Assembly (NCBI GenBank): GCA_947483545.1
Contig: CANKNP010000006.1
Coordinates: forward strand, 1 to 37,242
DNA from: Deltaproteobacteria bacterium
GTDB taxonomy: Bacteria; Myxococcota; UBA796; SXON01
Direction of reading: 5' to 3'
DNA length: 37,242 nucleotides
Position numbers and translations under genes: made by a program. Below, one piece after another: positions 1 to 8,150 of this stretch. The notes below the pieces were generated by a model. That model did no database searches. It was not told where the DNA came from and worked only from the letters and a program-made list of their open reading frames with translations. The stretch's first letter is position 1, and each line of letters opens with the position of its first letter.

Positions 1-2
1 AC

Positions 3-290
3 AGCCCCGCAGTGCTCGTAGACGCGGAGTTCGGCGTGAGCGCGAACATGGAGCGCATCCTGCGCGCCGCGCGGCAGGATGCACCGAAGGCCCAGCGCAC
101 GCTGGAGGTGAACCCGGAGCATCCGCTTGTCCGCCGCTTGATCACGCTCCAGGGCGAAGGCAACACCGAGGCGGCTTCACAGCTCGGCCGGCTGTTGCTG
201 GACTATGCGCAGTTGGCGGAGGGTCACGTGGACGACGCCCCGGGGTTTGCGGCGCGGCTGGCGGGGGTGATGGCGCGGGCGGCGGGGTAG
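3..290 (+). CDS. htpG: HtpG (Hsp90 family chaperone), C-terminal end only
   Basis: This is the last 95 codons of a gene that starts left of the window; the frame is open to the window edge. The residues fit the C-terminal dimerisation domain of bacterial Hsp90: an SPA-x-LV entry, then NMERILRAA, then a LEVNPEHPLVRRL stretch that parallels the ELNPDHVLVKR stretch of E. coli HtpG, and finally LLLDYAQLAEG followed by a final helix. HtpG is a cytosolic ATP-driven chaperone, and this part holds the dimer together. The stop is TAG at 288-290. A GC-rich palindromic repeat starts 13 bases later and may act as a terminator. Family assignment is fairly sure, but only the tail can be seen. Confidence 0.85.
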   Translation, partial: SPAVLVDAEFGVSANMERILRAARQDAPKAQRTLEVNPEHPLVRRLITLQGEGNTEAASQLGRLLLDYAQLAEGHVDDAPGFAARLAGVMARAAG

Positions 291-302
291 CGGCAGCCAG
301 GT

Positions 303-366
303 CCCCCCTCCCCCCATCGGGGGGAGGTGCCCGCAGGGCGGAGGGGGGTTCGTGAACAATCCCGGG
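303..366. repeat. Dispersed GC-rich palindromic repeat, copy 1
   Basis: This element reads C6-TCC-C5-ATC-G6-AGG, then TGCCCGCAGGGC, then GGAGGGGGG, and ends in GTTCGTGAACAATCCCGGG. It can fold as an outer stem (CCCCCCTCC with GGAGGGGGG) around inner hairpins. Copies lie at 21395-21460 (same orientation) and 31542-31601 (inverted, more diverged). All three sit just 3' of a gene (htpG, mnmG, recA), so it is a REP-like element or a recycled terminator. Homology with copy 2 continues weakly past the core through a TTCAA-GGG block near 370. Confidence 0.8.
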
Positions 367-412
367 GATTCAATGGGCGGGGGCGACGGACGGCGGGTGG
401 TACCATCCACCC

Positions 413-1993
413 ATGGCCGACGACCCCGATGATCCGTTCGCCGCCGAAGATGCCGCCTACGAGGAGCGCGTCCGCCTCTGGCGCGAGGAGGGCCAGCGCA
501 AATGGCGGGCCCGCAAGGGCCTCCTCCGCCTCTCCGAGCGCCCCCACCGGGAGGCGTTCCAGGCGTTCAAGCGCTCGCTTCCCCGCCTTCGTGACGCGGA
601 GCGCCTCTTTGACCTGGTCGAGGCCGGCCTGGGCGACCGCGGCGTCCGTGACCCCTGGGCCACGCCCATCGAGCGGTGCCTGCTCGTGCGGGACCCCGAT
701 CACCCCACCTGGTTTCTGCCGCAGCGCCTGCTGTACCTCGCGGTCGATTGGGCGCGGCCCGAGCCGATCCAGATGGAGATGGAGGTACCCGAGCGGATCA
801 AGCGCATCGTCGCTCGCAACGAGGCGAAGCGGCTGAAGGAGCGGCCCGAAGTGGAGGAGGAGGACGAGGACGAGGTCGTCCCCCTCGCCCCGGGGGGGCG
901 GCCCGGGCGACTGTTCATCTTCGAGGGCGCGGCCAGCGCGGAGATCCACTTCGACGCGAGCGGCGCCTTTGAACGCGCGAGCCTCTCCTCCGGCGACATG
1001 ATGGCGTTCGCGCAGGGCGACAGCGAACCGTACACGATTGACCCGCAGGCACGGCCGCCACAGGTCGGCCCGCTCTCGCTCCTGCTGAGCCCCGATCTCC
1101 GAGATGGCGGCATCCCCCCGGAGGAGTTGGCCCGGCTCGTCCTCGCGATGCGCCCTGATCATGCCGACCTCGGACGCGTCTTCGTTCCCGTGGTGCAGCC
1201 TGGGAACGTGACCGGGGCCTGGTTGCGCGGCCTCTGGAACCTCCGCGTGGCCGAGTGGGAGGGGCGTGTCGGCGACGATCCCGGCTGGGTCGTCATCGAC
1301 GCGTGGAACGGGAGCGCCGTGGCGACGGGACCCACCTTCGATGACGCGGTCGAGGCCTGGCATCGAGAGGTTCGGTCCGTGCAACCGCTCCCTCCCGTCG
1401 AGCGGCCTGCGAGCCCGCCGGCTGAGCCGCCGGAGGAGCCGGCCACACCCGCCAAAGCTGGGGAGGACATGGCGGTCGGGTCGTTCTCCATGCAGATCGA
1501 GATTCACCCGCCCGTGCAGATGGACTGGCCGGCCCCTCGGCCCAGCAACGTGCCGGCCATCGCGGTGCCGCTGCCGGCCTCGCCCGCGGTCCCGGACGTG
1601 CTTGCCACCGTGGGCTTCACCCGCACGGTGCGGTTCATCGGGGAGAACGGCGAGGTGGGCTTCGGCTTCGTCCGGGACGAGCCGCAAGGCTTCACCATGA
1701 TCGGGGACGACGCGCTGGGCGCCTTGGATGTGGGCACGCTCGAGTCGGAGATGGACCGCGTGGACGCACAGGTTCGGGAGGGCTGGGTCGATTACTTCGG
1801 CCGCGGCGACCCGTGGAAGAATCCCCAGTACCCCCTGCGCGTCTCGGGCTACCGTGTGTGGGACGACCTCGGGCGGAACGAGGAATTCCGGGAGGGCGGC
1901 ATCGGCTGGCAGGAGAAGCTCGCGCCGCGCGTGTGGGGGCTGGCGCAGCGGCACCTGATCATGCGGGTGCGGTACTTGACGATCGGGGCGTAG
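413..1993 (+). CDS. Hypothetical protein, 526 aa
   Basis: A long open frame with ATG start and TAG stop and the normal codon bias of the window. I recognise no family. It opens with a charged helical part rich in Arg/Glu (about residues 10-60) and has an acidic patch of consecutive Glu/Asp near residues 145-155. A Pro/Glu/Ala-rich linker at about residues 330-350 separates an N-terminal region from a C-terminal one with VRFIGENGEVGFGFV and ending RHLIMRVRYLTIGA. There is no signal peptide or membrane segment, so it is probably cytoplasmic. No strong ribosome site precedes the ATG. A 43-base exact block of the linker region (1501-1543) recurs downstream at 2369-2411 in the debris after this gene. 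Confidence 0.65.
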   Translation: MADDPDDPFAAEDAAYEERVRLWREEGQRKWRARKGLLRLSERPHREAFQAFKRSLPRLRDAERLFDLVEAGLGDRGVRDPWATPIERCLLVRDPDHPTWFLPQRLLYLAVDWARPEPIQMEMEVPERIKRIVARNEAKRLKERPEVEEEDEDEVVPLAPGGRPGRLFIFEGAASAEIHFDASGAFERASLSSGDMMAFAQGDSEPYTIDPQARPPQVGPLSLLLSPDLRDGGIPPEELARLVLAMRPDHADLGRVFVPVVQPGNVTGAWLRGLWNLRVAEWEGRVGDDPGWVVIDAWNGSAVATGPTFDDAVEAWHREVRSVQPLPPVERPASPPAEPPEEPATPAKAGEDMAVGSFSMQIEIHPPVQMDWPAPRPSNVPAIAVPLPASPAVPDVLATVGFTRTVRFIGENGEVGFGFVRDEPQGFTMIGDDALGALDVGTLESEMDRVDAQVREGWVDYFGRGDPWKNPQYPLRVSGYRVWDDLGRNEEFREGGIGWQEKLAPRVWGLAQRHLIMRVRYLTIGA

Positions 1994-2012
1994 CGAGAGG
2001 AGGCGGCGCCTC

Positions 2013-2249
2013 GGCATCGAGTGGGCCACCGCCCTCACCCTCTCGGTGTGGACGGCGGGGATCGCGGCCGCGGTCAACGCGGTCGTCGGGACCGCCATCG
2101 CCTGGACCCTGGTGCGCTGGGACGTGCCGGGCCGCCGGCTGATCGGAGCGCTTGTGGACCTTCCGCTCGCGATCCCCACCCTCGTGGCCGGGGTGCTGAT
2201 CATCGCGCTGTTCGGCCCGCAGACGGCGGTCGGCCGCATGCTCGGCGAG
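2013..2249 (+). pseudogene. Fragment of a CysT-type sulfate ABC transporter permease
   Basis: An open frame reads LGIEWATALTLSVWTAG, then NAVVGTAIAWTLVRWDVPG, then LVDLPLAIPTLVAGVLIIAL and GPQTAVGRMLGE. This is the typical middle of CysT/CysU permeases: two membrane helices around the conserved cytoplasmic turn with VDLPLAIPT. Intact CysT is about 270-300 aa; here only about 80 residues remain, with neither the N terminus nor the C-terminal helices. The frame runs straight into an unrelated DNA-binding segment at 2250. A GTG at 2046 could start translation, but the product would not be a working permease. I infer a deletion remnant. Confidence 0.7.
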
Positions 2250-2333
2250 GCGCTGGGGGCCAACCCGCATACCCTGCGGTCGAAGATGCGGCGGTTGGGG
2301 ATTGGCTGGGGGCGGTTTCGGGGCGGGGCTTAG
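2250..2333 (+). pseudogene. C-terminal helix-turn-helix fragment of an NtrC-type sigma-54 activator
   Basis: In the same frame as the CysT fragment the protein continues EALGANPHTLRSKMRRLGI and then a basic GWGRFR tail, with stop TAG at 2331-2333. This is the Fis-type helix-turn-helix that ends NtrC-like enhancer-binding proteins (AA..LGI.RNTLRKKMRKLGI). The AAA+ and receiver domains are absent. It is therefore the last 28 codons of a regulator, joined in frame to an unrelated permease piece. Confidence 0.6.
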
Positions 2334-2348
2334 CAAACCCATCCGAGA

Positions 2349-2438
2349 AGGAGCCGGCACCCGCCAAAGATTCACCCGCCCGTGCAGATGGACTGGCCGG
2401 CCCCTCGGCCCGGCAGCGTGCCGGCCATCTCGGTGCCG
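2349..2438 (+). repeat. Broken partial copy of bases 1434-1570
   Basis: Bases 2369-2411 match 1501-1543 exactly, and the match continues with a few changes to about 2438. Just before it, 2350-2368 matches 1435-1456 apart from a small gap. The 43 or so bases between these blocks in the first copy are missing here. A short internal duplication of GTGCCGGCCATCTC is also present. The copy is not in a usable gene and ends about 20 bases before the stop of the minus-strand gene at 2459. Confidence 0.85.
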
Positions 2439-2458
2439 GCCATCTCAGTGCCGCTCAC

Positions 2459-3133
2459 TCAGGGCTTCTGCCGCCCGAACGACACCGCCCCACCAACCTC
2501 GATCACCCAGCCGCCGCGCTTGTCAGCGGACTTGACCTCCCCGTCGAGCGCGATCGGGCTGTAGGTGACGATCACCTCAGGCGCGACCTCCAGCCGTCGG
2601 ACCGGCAGGTACCAGGCCACGCCCAGTCCACCTCCGCCGAGCACGATCGGGACCTGGCCGACCGAGCCGACCACGCCGCCCCTGAACCGCGGGCTCACGA
2701 CGAACTGGCTCTCGCCGAGGTCAAAGCCGACCAGCACGGGCACGGTGACCTCCCCTACGTGGGTGGGCGTGCCGCCGAGCGCGGCGCGGTGGTAGGCGAG
2801 CGAGAGCGCCAGCGCGACGTCCGGACCCGCGCCGTGCACGACCTGGAGCTTGGCATCCCCGGCCACGCCGAGGGTGTTGAACAGCCATGGCAAGCCGAAG
2901 CCCCACGCGCGTGCGCCCAGCTCGAAGTTGTGGCCGAGGCCGTGGTGGACGCCGGTCTCCAGCGCGGCCCAGGGCGCCGGGGCAGCCTCCCCGGGCTGAA
3001 GAGAGACCGTCAGGTACGAGGTCTCGACGCCCGCGGAATACCGGGTCTCCCCGGCCGAGAGCGCAGTCGCACGGCCCAGGTCGATGCCGGCCGCACACCC
3101 CGGCAGGAGCGGCAGGAGCAGCAGCGCCCGCAC
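2459..3133 (-). CDS. Small outer-membrane lipoprotein with beta-barrel-like pattern
   Basis: The start is GTG at 3133-3131, one base past the TGA of the upstream gene (3137-3135), with a GGAG ribosome site inside that gene's end. The 224-aa product begins VRALLLLPLLPGCAAG, a lipoprotein signal whose lipobox LPGC would put the lipidated Cys near residue 13. The mature part alternates hydrophobic and polar residues with many Gly and aromatics (FELGARAWGFGLPWLF, FVVSPRFRGGVVGSV, GGLGVAWYLPVRRLEV). This is the look of an 8-10 strand outer-membrane barrel, and it ends GGAVSFGRQKP. I know no specific family. It follows the cytochrome-copper monooxygenase and is almost surely co-translated with it, so it may serve the same envelope function. 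Confidence 0.7.
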   Translation of the reverse strand: MRALLLLPLLPGCAAGIDLGRATALSAGETRYSAGVETSYLTVSLQPGEAAPAPWAALETGVHHGLGHNFELGARAWGFGLPWLFNTLGVAGDAKLQVVHGAGPDVALALSLAYHRAALGGTPTHVGEVTVPVLVGFDLGESQFVVSPRFRGGVVGSVGQVPIVLGGGGLGVAWYLPVRRLEVAPEVIVTYSPIALDGEVKSADKRGGWVIEVGGAVSFGRQKP

Positions 3134-3134
3134 G

Positions 3135-4454
3135 TCACTCCGCCCCGGTGAACGACAAGAAGCCAACGCACATGTCCTGGTCGTTGTCGCCCCACGCAAA
3201 GTCGGCCGGGCTGTCCCCGTCGGGCTGCCCTGCGGCAGAGTTGTCGAAGTGGCACTCGATGTAGAGCTCATCCGTTGGATCGAAGCGGTGGGGCTCCGCG
3301 AGCCAGTACGGCTGCTCCCAGCCGAAGTCCCAGTCGTCGATCTCGAGGAGGCAGTCCGTGGAGCCATCCGCGCGCACCGTCACCACCCTGATCTTCGACG
3401 CATGGCGGTGCATGTGGGGCGTGACGCCCTGCAGGTCTACAGGCTTGCCGCCCGTCAACAACGTGGGGCGGTACTGGTAGGTGAACACGGCGTCCGGGTC
3501 GCCGGCGGCGACGTGCATCCCGCCGGCGACCAGCCACATCGGGTTGGCGATCACGATGCCGCTGGCTGCCACCGCGGTGTCGTCCAGTCGGAACGACACG
3601 CTCGTCTGATCCGGCACCACGACCGGGGCACCTGCCAGGCTGTAGTGCACCTGGAGCACGATCTTCGAGCCCGGCTCCACGAGGGTGCCGATGCCGCGGG
3701 GGTAGTCGCCGCCCTGCAGGCTGCCGCCGATCGGCGTGATCGTGGGCAGGTCGCCCGTGCCGCCCGCGCAGTCGAACCCCGGCCCCGGGTCGGCCTCGTC
3801 CAGCGCGAGCACCGCGTCCACGCTGTCCTTCCCGACGACTGAGACGATCAGGTGGTGCACGATCTCGCGCTGGTCAGGCTCCGGCGCCAGCCCCGTGACG
3901 TAGCGCGACTCGGTCTCCGGCCAGTCGAGGACAAAGCAGCGGAGATCGTCCGTAGACCCTTCAGGTGGGGCCGGGGTGTACGGCTCCGGGATGGGCAGCG
4001 TCAAATCGACGCGCGAGAGGCCGCCGACGGGCTCGCGGGGCTCCGGCGCGTCGGCGGCGTCACCCTCGGGCGCGCCGGCGTCGATCCAGCCGGTGATCGT
4101 GGCGATCTCGTCGTCGGTCAGCGACGCGTCCTGGAAGTAGGCGGCGCAGCAGTCCGCCGCGAGCCAGGGAGGCATGCGCCGGGTCACCACCGCTGCGTGG
4201 ATGGCGTCCTGGTTGGCGAGGACTGCGCTGTAGGTGCCGAGCGAGAAGCCGGCCGGCCCGCCCTCGTCGTGGCAGCGCCCGCACTTCTGCGCGGTGATCG
4301 GCTCGACGTCCCGCCACCAGGTGAGCTCCCCGGTTGCCGGCGCCGGAGCCTCGACCGCATCGGAGCAGAAGGGCTCGTCCAGTACCCCCGATCCGCACGC
4401 GGCGATCAGGGGGAAGATCAGGAACACGGGCCAGGGAGTCAGGGTGAAGCGCAT
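3135..4454 (-). CDS. Cytochrome c / PHM-like copper type II monooxygenase lipoprotein
   Basis: The 439-aa product begins MRFTLTPWPV with a lipobox IAAC (Cys20), so it is exported and lipidated. A c-type heme site CGRCH lies at residues 58-62, with an MPPW motif at 94-97 whose Met is a likely distal heme ligand. The rest matches the two-lobed copper type II ascorbate-dependent monooxygenase fold (peptidylglycine hydroxylase, dopamine hydroxylase). Candidate copper ligands can all be placed: His200-His201 (IVHHLIV) and His270 (LQVHY) for the first copper, and His347 and His349 (PHMH) plus Met428 (DQDMC) for the second. Family members hydroxylate C-H bonds; the fused heme could supply electrons in place of ascorbate (inference). 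The substrate is unknown. ATG at 4454-4452 gives the best signal peptide; an in-frame GTG lies two codons upstream. It is followed by a small lipoprotein one base later. Confidence 0.85.
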   Translation of the reverse strand: MRFTLTPWPVFLIFPLIAACGSGVLDEPFCSDAVEAPAPATGELTWWRDVEPITAQKCGRCHDEGGPAGFSLGTYSAVLANQDAIHAAVVTRRMPPWLAADCCAAYFQDASLTDDEIATITGWIDAGAPEGDAADAPEPREPVGGLSRVDLTLPIPEPYTPAPPEGSTDDLRCFVLDWPETESRYVTGLAPEPDQREIVHHLIVSVVGKDSVDAVLALDEADPGPGFDCAGGTGDLPTITPIGGSLQGGDYPRGIGTLVEPGSKIVLQVHYSLAGAPVVVPDQTSVSFRLDDTAVAASGIVIANPMWLVAGGMHVAAGDPDAVFTYQYRPTLLTGGKPVDLQGVTPHMHRHASKIRVVTVRADGSTDCLLEIDDWDFGWEQPYWLAEPHRFDPTDELYIECHFDNSAAGQPDGDSPADFAWGDNDQDMCVGFLSFTGAE

Positions 4455-4539
4455 CGACACGTCAGACCCCCGTGGGCCGGGGAGCTGAATCGCAATTCGC
4501 GGCAACTGGCACGAGAAGTTGGCCGCGCTGCTCCCGCCG

Positions 4540-5091
4540 TCACCCCCCATCGACGAGCTTGCCATTCCTTGCCAGGTCCGGGTCGGTGCACGCCGAGAGG
4601 TCGAAACAGCAGGGTCTGCGCTTCCCGCTTTGCAGCTTGGAAATGGATACTTCCACGCGGCGTCTGCGCGTGTCGTGGTTCCTGGTCGCATCCACCCAGC
4701 GAACCCATTCCCAGCGCGCCATCGGCGTAATCTCCGCCCACACCTCGCGAATCTTCTGGGGCGCCGCCTTCAGAGCGGCTTCCAAGTCCTTCGGTACAAC
4801 TGGTTCGGGCCAATCTTTCGAGGGTTCGATCTCGATCGTCGCAGACTCGCCCACGTTCATGGCCGCATCCCGTTGCAGCGCCTTCTCGACCCGCATCCAG
4901 TGGCCTTTCTGACCATCCGGCTCCAACACCGTCGCGAACGCATGGCCATTGATGGTTGCGCGGACCGCCACCTGTCCGCGAGACGGCAGCTTCTTGCTTG
5001 CGGCATCGGGCAACCGCAGGATCGTCGCGCTCTCGACCGAATAGGGCTTTGCGTCGAATCGAATTGTTGACGCTTTGGTAGGATCAGCCAT
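4540..5091 (-). CDS. DUF1905 / YdeI (OmdA)-like protein
   Basis: 183 aa, ATG start, beginning six bases after the TGA of the large lipoprotein gene at 5097, so it is in the same transcript. The N-terminal half (IRFDAKPYSVESATILRLPD, then RGQVAVRATINGHAF) is the DUF1905 beta-barrel pattern. The C-terminal half (PKDLEAALKAAPQKIREVWAEI, then RWEWVRWVDATRNHDTRRRRV) is the YdeI/OmpD-associated helical domain. It ends with the Cys-rich GKRRPCCFDLSACTDPDL tail seen in this subfamily. No signal peptide, so cytoplasmic. The molecular role of the family is not well established. The gap of 85 bases to the next gene (4455-4539) holds no visible gene. Confidence 0.8.
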   Translation of the reverse strand: MADPTKASTIRFDAKPYSVESATILRLPDAASKKLPSRGQVAVRATINGHAFATVLEPDGQKGHWMRVEKALQRDAAMNVGESATIEIEPSKDWPEPVVPKDLEAALKAAPQKIREVWAEITPMARWEWVRWVDATRNHDTRRRRVEVSISKLQSGKRRPCCFDLSACTDPDLARNGKLVDGG

Positions 5092-5096
5092 CGGTG

Positions 5097-8060
5097 TCAG
5101 AGCCCGTTCCCGAACACCAGGTAAACCGCGCCAGCATCGCTGCCCCCGTCGTCGTCGTAGTCCGCCGCGATGAGCAGATCGGCGTAACCGTCGGCGTTCG
5201 AATCGCCGGCACCGGCGACCGCAAAGCCCGCGCGGTCGTCGCTGGACTCTGGCGTAAGGTCGGCGGCGGCCGAGGCGAGGGAGCCGGAGGGGGGGACGGC
5301 AGACCCGAGGACCAAGAATGCGCCGCCGTCGTTGCCACCCCGGAGCGGCGCACCGATCAGCATGTCGTCAAACCCATCGCCGTCCACATCCCCCGGGCCT
5401 GCGACCGTCGAACCCGCGTAGGTGTTGACGGCCTCCCCTTCGAGGATCGCGTCCGCGTCGGCCAAGGGGCGGGCCGCCACCGAGCTTGAGCCGAGCAGCA
5501 GGTACACCGCACCCTCGGTGTTGTGCGACGCGGCACCCACCAGCAGATCGCCGTACCCATCCCCGTTGACGTCTCCAGCACCACAGACGGCTTCCCCCGC
5601 GTAATCGTCGGGTTGCTCGCCGACGAACTTTGCGTCGGCCTCGGCGAGGCTGGCTGAGGCCGGGGTGGGCGATCCGAACATCAGGTACGCTGCCCCCGCG
5701 AAGGAGCCTCCCTCGGCGTCCCACCAGGCGCCGACCAGCATGTCCGCGTAGCCGTCCCCGTTCAGATCCTCCGCGAGCGCGACGGAGCGCCCCGCCTGAG
5801 TCCCCGTCTCCCCGTTGAATTCGGCGTCGGCGGTGGCGAGCGAGCGGGAGGCTGGCGTCGCCGATCCCAAGACCAGGTAGGCCCCGCCTGTGGCCGTGCC
5901 TCCTTCGTCGTTGGCGTAGGCGCCCACGAGCATGTCGTCGTACCCGTCGGCGTTGACGTCTGCGCCACCGGAAAGCGCGTTGCCAGCCAAATCGCTGACC
6001 GATTCCCCGTCGAATTGCGCGTCCGCCAGGTCCAAGGACTGGGAGGTGGGGGCGCTCGATCCGAGCAGCAGGTAAACGGTGCCGCCTCCGTTGGCGTAGG
6101 TGGCGCTCACAAGCATGTCGTCGAAGCCATCGTTGTTGAAGTCGCCCGCGCCCGCGACAGCCTGACCTGCGTAGTCCCCAACCGTCGCGCCCTCAAACTC
6201 TGCGTCTGCGCCGGCGAGCGACCCGGAGGACAGGGCTCCTGAGCCCAGCACGAGGTACGCCCGGCCGGGGCCGTCGAACCCGTCGAAGTAGGCGCCGACC
6301 AGAAAGTCGGCGTAGCCGTCCGCATTGACGTCCCCGGCGCCCGCAGTGGCGGTGCCAGCATTCGCGGCTACGCCGGTGAATTTCGCGTCCGCGCTCCCGA
6401 GCCCCATGTCCGAGAGCGCACAGTCGCCCGCCCCACCGTCGCAGTCGTTGTCCAACCCGTCCCTGCAGACCTCCGTTTCGTCGGGGCTGACATCCCCGTT
6501 CGTATCGTCGCAGTCGTCGTCTGTGGCTTCCGGGTATGCAGTATTGGCAGCACAAAGGCAGGCGCTCCCATCGCCCCCGTAGCCATCCTCGTCGTCGTCG
6601 GCGTAGAACGACACACAGGCGATCGCGTCCTGGGGGTTGGTCTCGCCGTCGCAGTCGTCGTCTTCGGGGGTGCCGCAATCCTCGGCGCCATCGGGGTTCG
6701 CGGTCCCGAGGGTGTCTGCACAGTCGTCGCCGCCCCAAACATCGCTGACAAAACCGTCCGCGTCTTGATCGTAGTCGTCGGCGCCGTCGCAGTTCTGGTC
6801 GAAGCCGTCGTACCAAAGCTCCTCTGCGGTCGAGGAGACCGCGGGATCCAGGTCGTCGCAGTCGTCCCCGGACCAGGCGGTCGCGTCGTCGCCATCGCCG
6901 TCCTGGTCGTAGTCGCTGGTGAGGGTACAATCCTGGTCCACGCCGTCGTACCAGACCTCCACGGCGCCCGGATGAATGGCCGCCGCTTCGTCGTCACAAT
7001 CCTCGCCGTTGTACACATTGCCGGCTGGCGGCACGCACAGGTCGGAGGAGAGCGAAAGGTCGCCGTAGCCGTCGGCGTCGGCGTCGGCGTACGATGGCGT
7101 GCCCGGCGAGACGGTGGCGTCGTCGTCGTCCACGGCGGCGTCGCAGTCGTTGTCGAGCGTGTCACACACCTCCTGCGCCTCGGGGTTGATGGCATAGGAC
7201 CCGTCGTCGCAGTCCGATCCCGCCGACACATACCCGGAGGGCTCAAAGCAGGCGATCTGCGCATCGTCGTCGGTGCCCCAATGGTCGCCGTCGCCGTCTC
7301 GGTACCAGGTGGCCTGATCGATCACGTCATCATCGTCGTCGTCGATGGTCGCATCGCAGTCGTTGTCTTGGTTGTCACACACCTCGTCGGCGTTGGGGTG
7401 GATGTCCGGATCGTCGTCTTCGCAATCCCCATCCTGATGACTGTACCCTTCGGACGCCGTGCAGGTGACAATCTCCGTCCCGGTGCCATAGTCGTCCAAG
7501 TCGGTGTCGGGGTACCACACGGCCTCGGCGGGATCGACATCGGGATCGTCCGCGTCCAACTGGCCGTCACAATCATCGTCAATGCTGTTGCACGCCTCCA
7601 CGGCAGACGGGTGGATGTCTGGGTTGGCGTCGTCGCAGTCCCCTTCGCAGACCAGCCAATCGTCGCCGTCGTCGTCGGACTCGTCGACGAGGGCCGCGCT
7701 GCCCGTGCCATCGCAGTCGGCGTCGATGCCGTCGCAGAGCTCGGTCGCGCCTGGGTGCACGGTGGCGTCTGCATCGTCGCAGTCGTCGCCGGCGTGGGAA
7801 GCCGCTTCGTAGCCGTCTCCGTCCGCGTCCCAATCGGAGCTGCCGTTGCAGTCGGCGTCGAGATCATCGTAGGGAGCATCGGAGGCGCCGGGGTGAACCG
7901 CCGCGTCGTCATCCCGACAATCGTCGCCGTCGAACTGATCGGACGTGTACCCGTCGCCGTCGAGGTCTACGCGCGCCGCGAAGTCTCCAGGGCTGATCGC
8001 GGGGCATCCCGCCAAGGCGACCACGACGACGGGGGAGAGCCAAGCGGGAAGGCGGTTCAC
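5097..8060 (-). CDS. Large lipoprotein: MopE-type metal-binding modules plus seven FG-GAP repeats
   Basis: 987 aa, GTG start, first gene of the leftward run. Residues 1-19 (MNRLPAWLSPVVVVALAGC) are a lipoprotein signal. Residues about 25-545 are a string of Asp/Cys-rich modules of the pattern D-DGDGY, GDDCDD, PGA-E-CDG-D-DCDG, the putative metal-binding motif named after MopE. Residues about 550-987 hold seven FG-GAP repeats, each with an Asp-rich calcium loop (for example GDVNADGYADFLVGA and GDFNNDGFDDMLVSA) and a YLVLGS strand, predicting an integrin-alpha-like seven-bladed propeller. It is surface-exposed by inference and probably binds Ca2+ or other metal ions. The cysteines come in regular pairs within modules. 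Two related genes lie at 21560 and 29841. Confidence 0.9.
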   Translation of the reverse strand: MNRLPAWLSPVVVVALAGCPAISPGDFAARVDLDGDGYTSDQFDGDDCRDDDAAVHPGASDAPYDDLDADCNGSSDWDADGDGYEAASHAGDDCDDADATVHPGATELCDGIDADCDGTGSAALVDESDDDGDDWLVCEGDCDDANPDIHPSAVEACNSIDDDCDGQLDADDPDVDPAEAVWYPDTDLDDYGTGTEIVTCTASEGYSHQDGDCEDDDPDIHPNADEVCDNQDNDCDATIDDDDDDVIDQATWYRDGDGDHWGTDDDAQIACFEPSGYVSAGSDCDDGSYAINPEAQEVCDTLDNDCDAAVDDDDATVSPGTPSYADADADGYGDLSLSSDLCVPPAGNVYNGEDCDDEAAAIHPGAVEVWYDGVDQDCTLTSDYDQDGDGDDATAWSGDDCDDLDPAVSSTAEELWYDGFDQNCDGADDYDQDADGFVSDVWGGDDCADTLGTANPDGAEDCGTPEDDDCDGETNPQDAIACVSFYADDDEDGYGGDGSACLCAANTAYPEATDDDCDDTNGDVSPDETEVCRDGLDNDCDGGAGDCALSDMGLGSADAKFTGVAANAGTATAGAGDVNADGYADFLVGAYFDGFDGPGRAYLVLGSGALSSGSLAGADAEFEGATVGDYAGQAVAGAGDFNNDGFDDMLVSATYANGGGTVYLLLGSSAPTSQSLDLADAQFDGESVSDLAGNALSGGADVNADGYDDMLVGAYANDEGGTATGGAYLVLGSATPASRSLATADAEFNGETGTQAGRSVALAEDLNGDGYADMLVGAWWDAEGGSFAGAAYLMFGSPTPASASLAEADAKFVGEQPDDYAGEAVCGAGDVNGDGYGDLLVGAASHNTEGAVYLLLGSSSVAARPLADADAILEGEAVNTYAGSTVAGPGDVDGDGFDDMLIGAPLRGGNDGGAFLVLGSAVPPSGSLASAAADLTPESSDDRAGFAVAGAGDSNADGYADLLIAADYDDDGGSDAGAVYLVFGNGL

Positions 8061-8080
8061 CCGGGAAATATAGCCCGGGT
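8059..8080. promoter_or_regulatory. Inverted repeat over the start codon of the 987-aa lipoprotein gene
   Basis: ACCCGGG at 8059-8065 and CCCGGGT at 8074-8080 form a perfect 7-base inverted repeat with an 8-base AT-rich spacer. On the minus strand the spacer contains TATATT, a fair -10 box only six bases before the GTG start. If real, the mRNA would be nearly leaderless and the repeat would mask both promoter and start. No good -35 box is visible, so this stays tentative. Confidence 0.4.
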
Positions 8081-8150
8081 GGTCGCGATCGCCCCCGGAC
8101 GGGATGGCGAGGACTGCGGTGGCGCGGTGGGCGCCGGATAGGGGGACGGG

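Noticed and set aside
1543..1559. A weak sigma-54-like match (TGGCCG-N5-TTGC on the minus strand)
   Set aside because: The -24 element is imperfect, it lies inside a coding region and no gene starts downstream on that strand.
224..2263. A 679-codon minus-strand open frame
   Set aside because: Antisense to the 526-aa gene with no recognisable domain; the plus strand has the better codon bias and start.
3084..3842. A 252-codon plus-strand open frame over the copper monooxygenase gene
   Set aside because: Antisense to a gene with clear heme and copper motifs; its own product has no domain or signal.
4800..4840. GGTTCGATCTC stretch resembling a tRNA T-arm
   Set aside because: No matching acceptor or anticodon arms, and it lies inside the DUF1905-like coding sequence.
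6765..8141. A 458-codon plus-strand open frame very rich in Val/Gly/Ala
   Set aside because: It is the antisense of the Asp/Cys-rich metal-binding modules, whose GAC/GTC codons give Val on the other strand. It has no domain and overlaps a well-supported gene.
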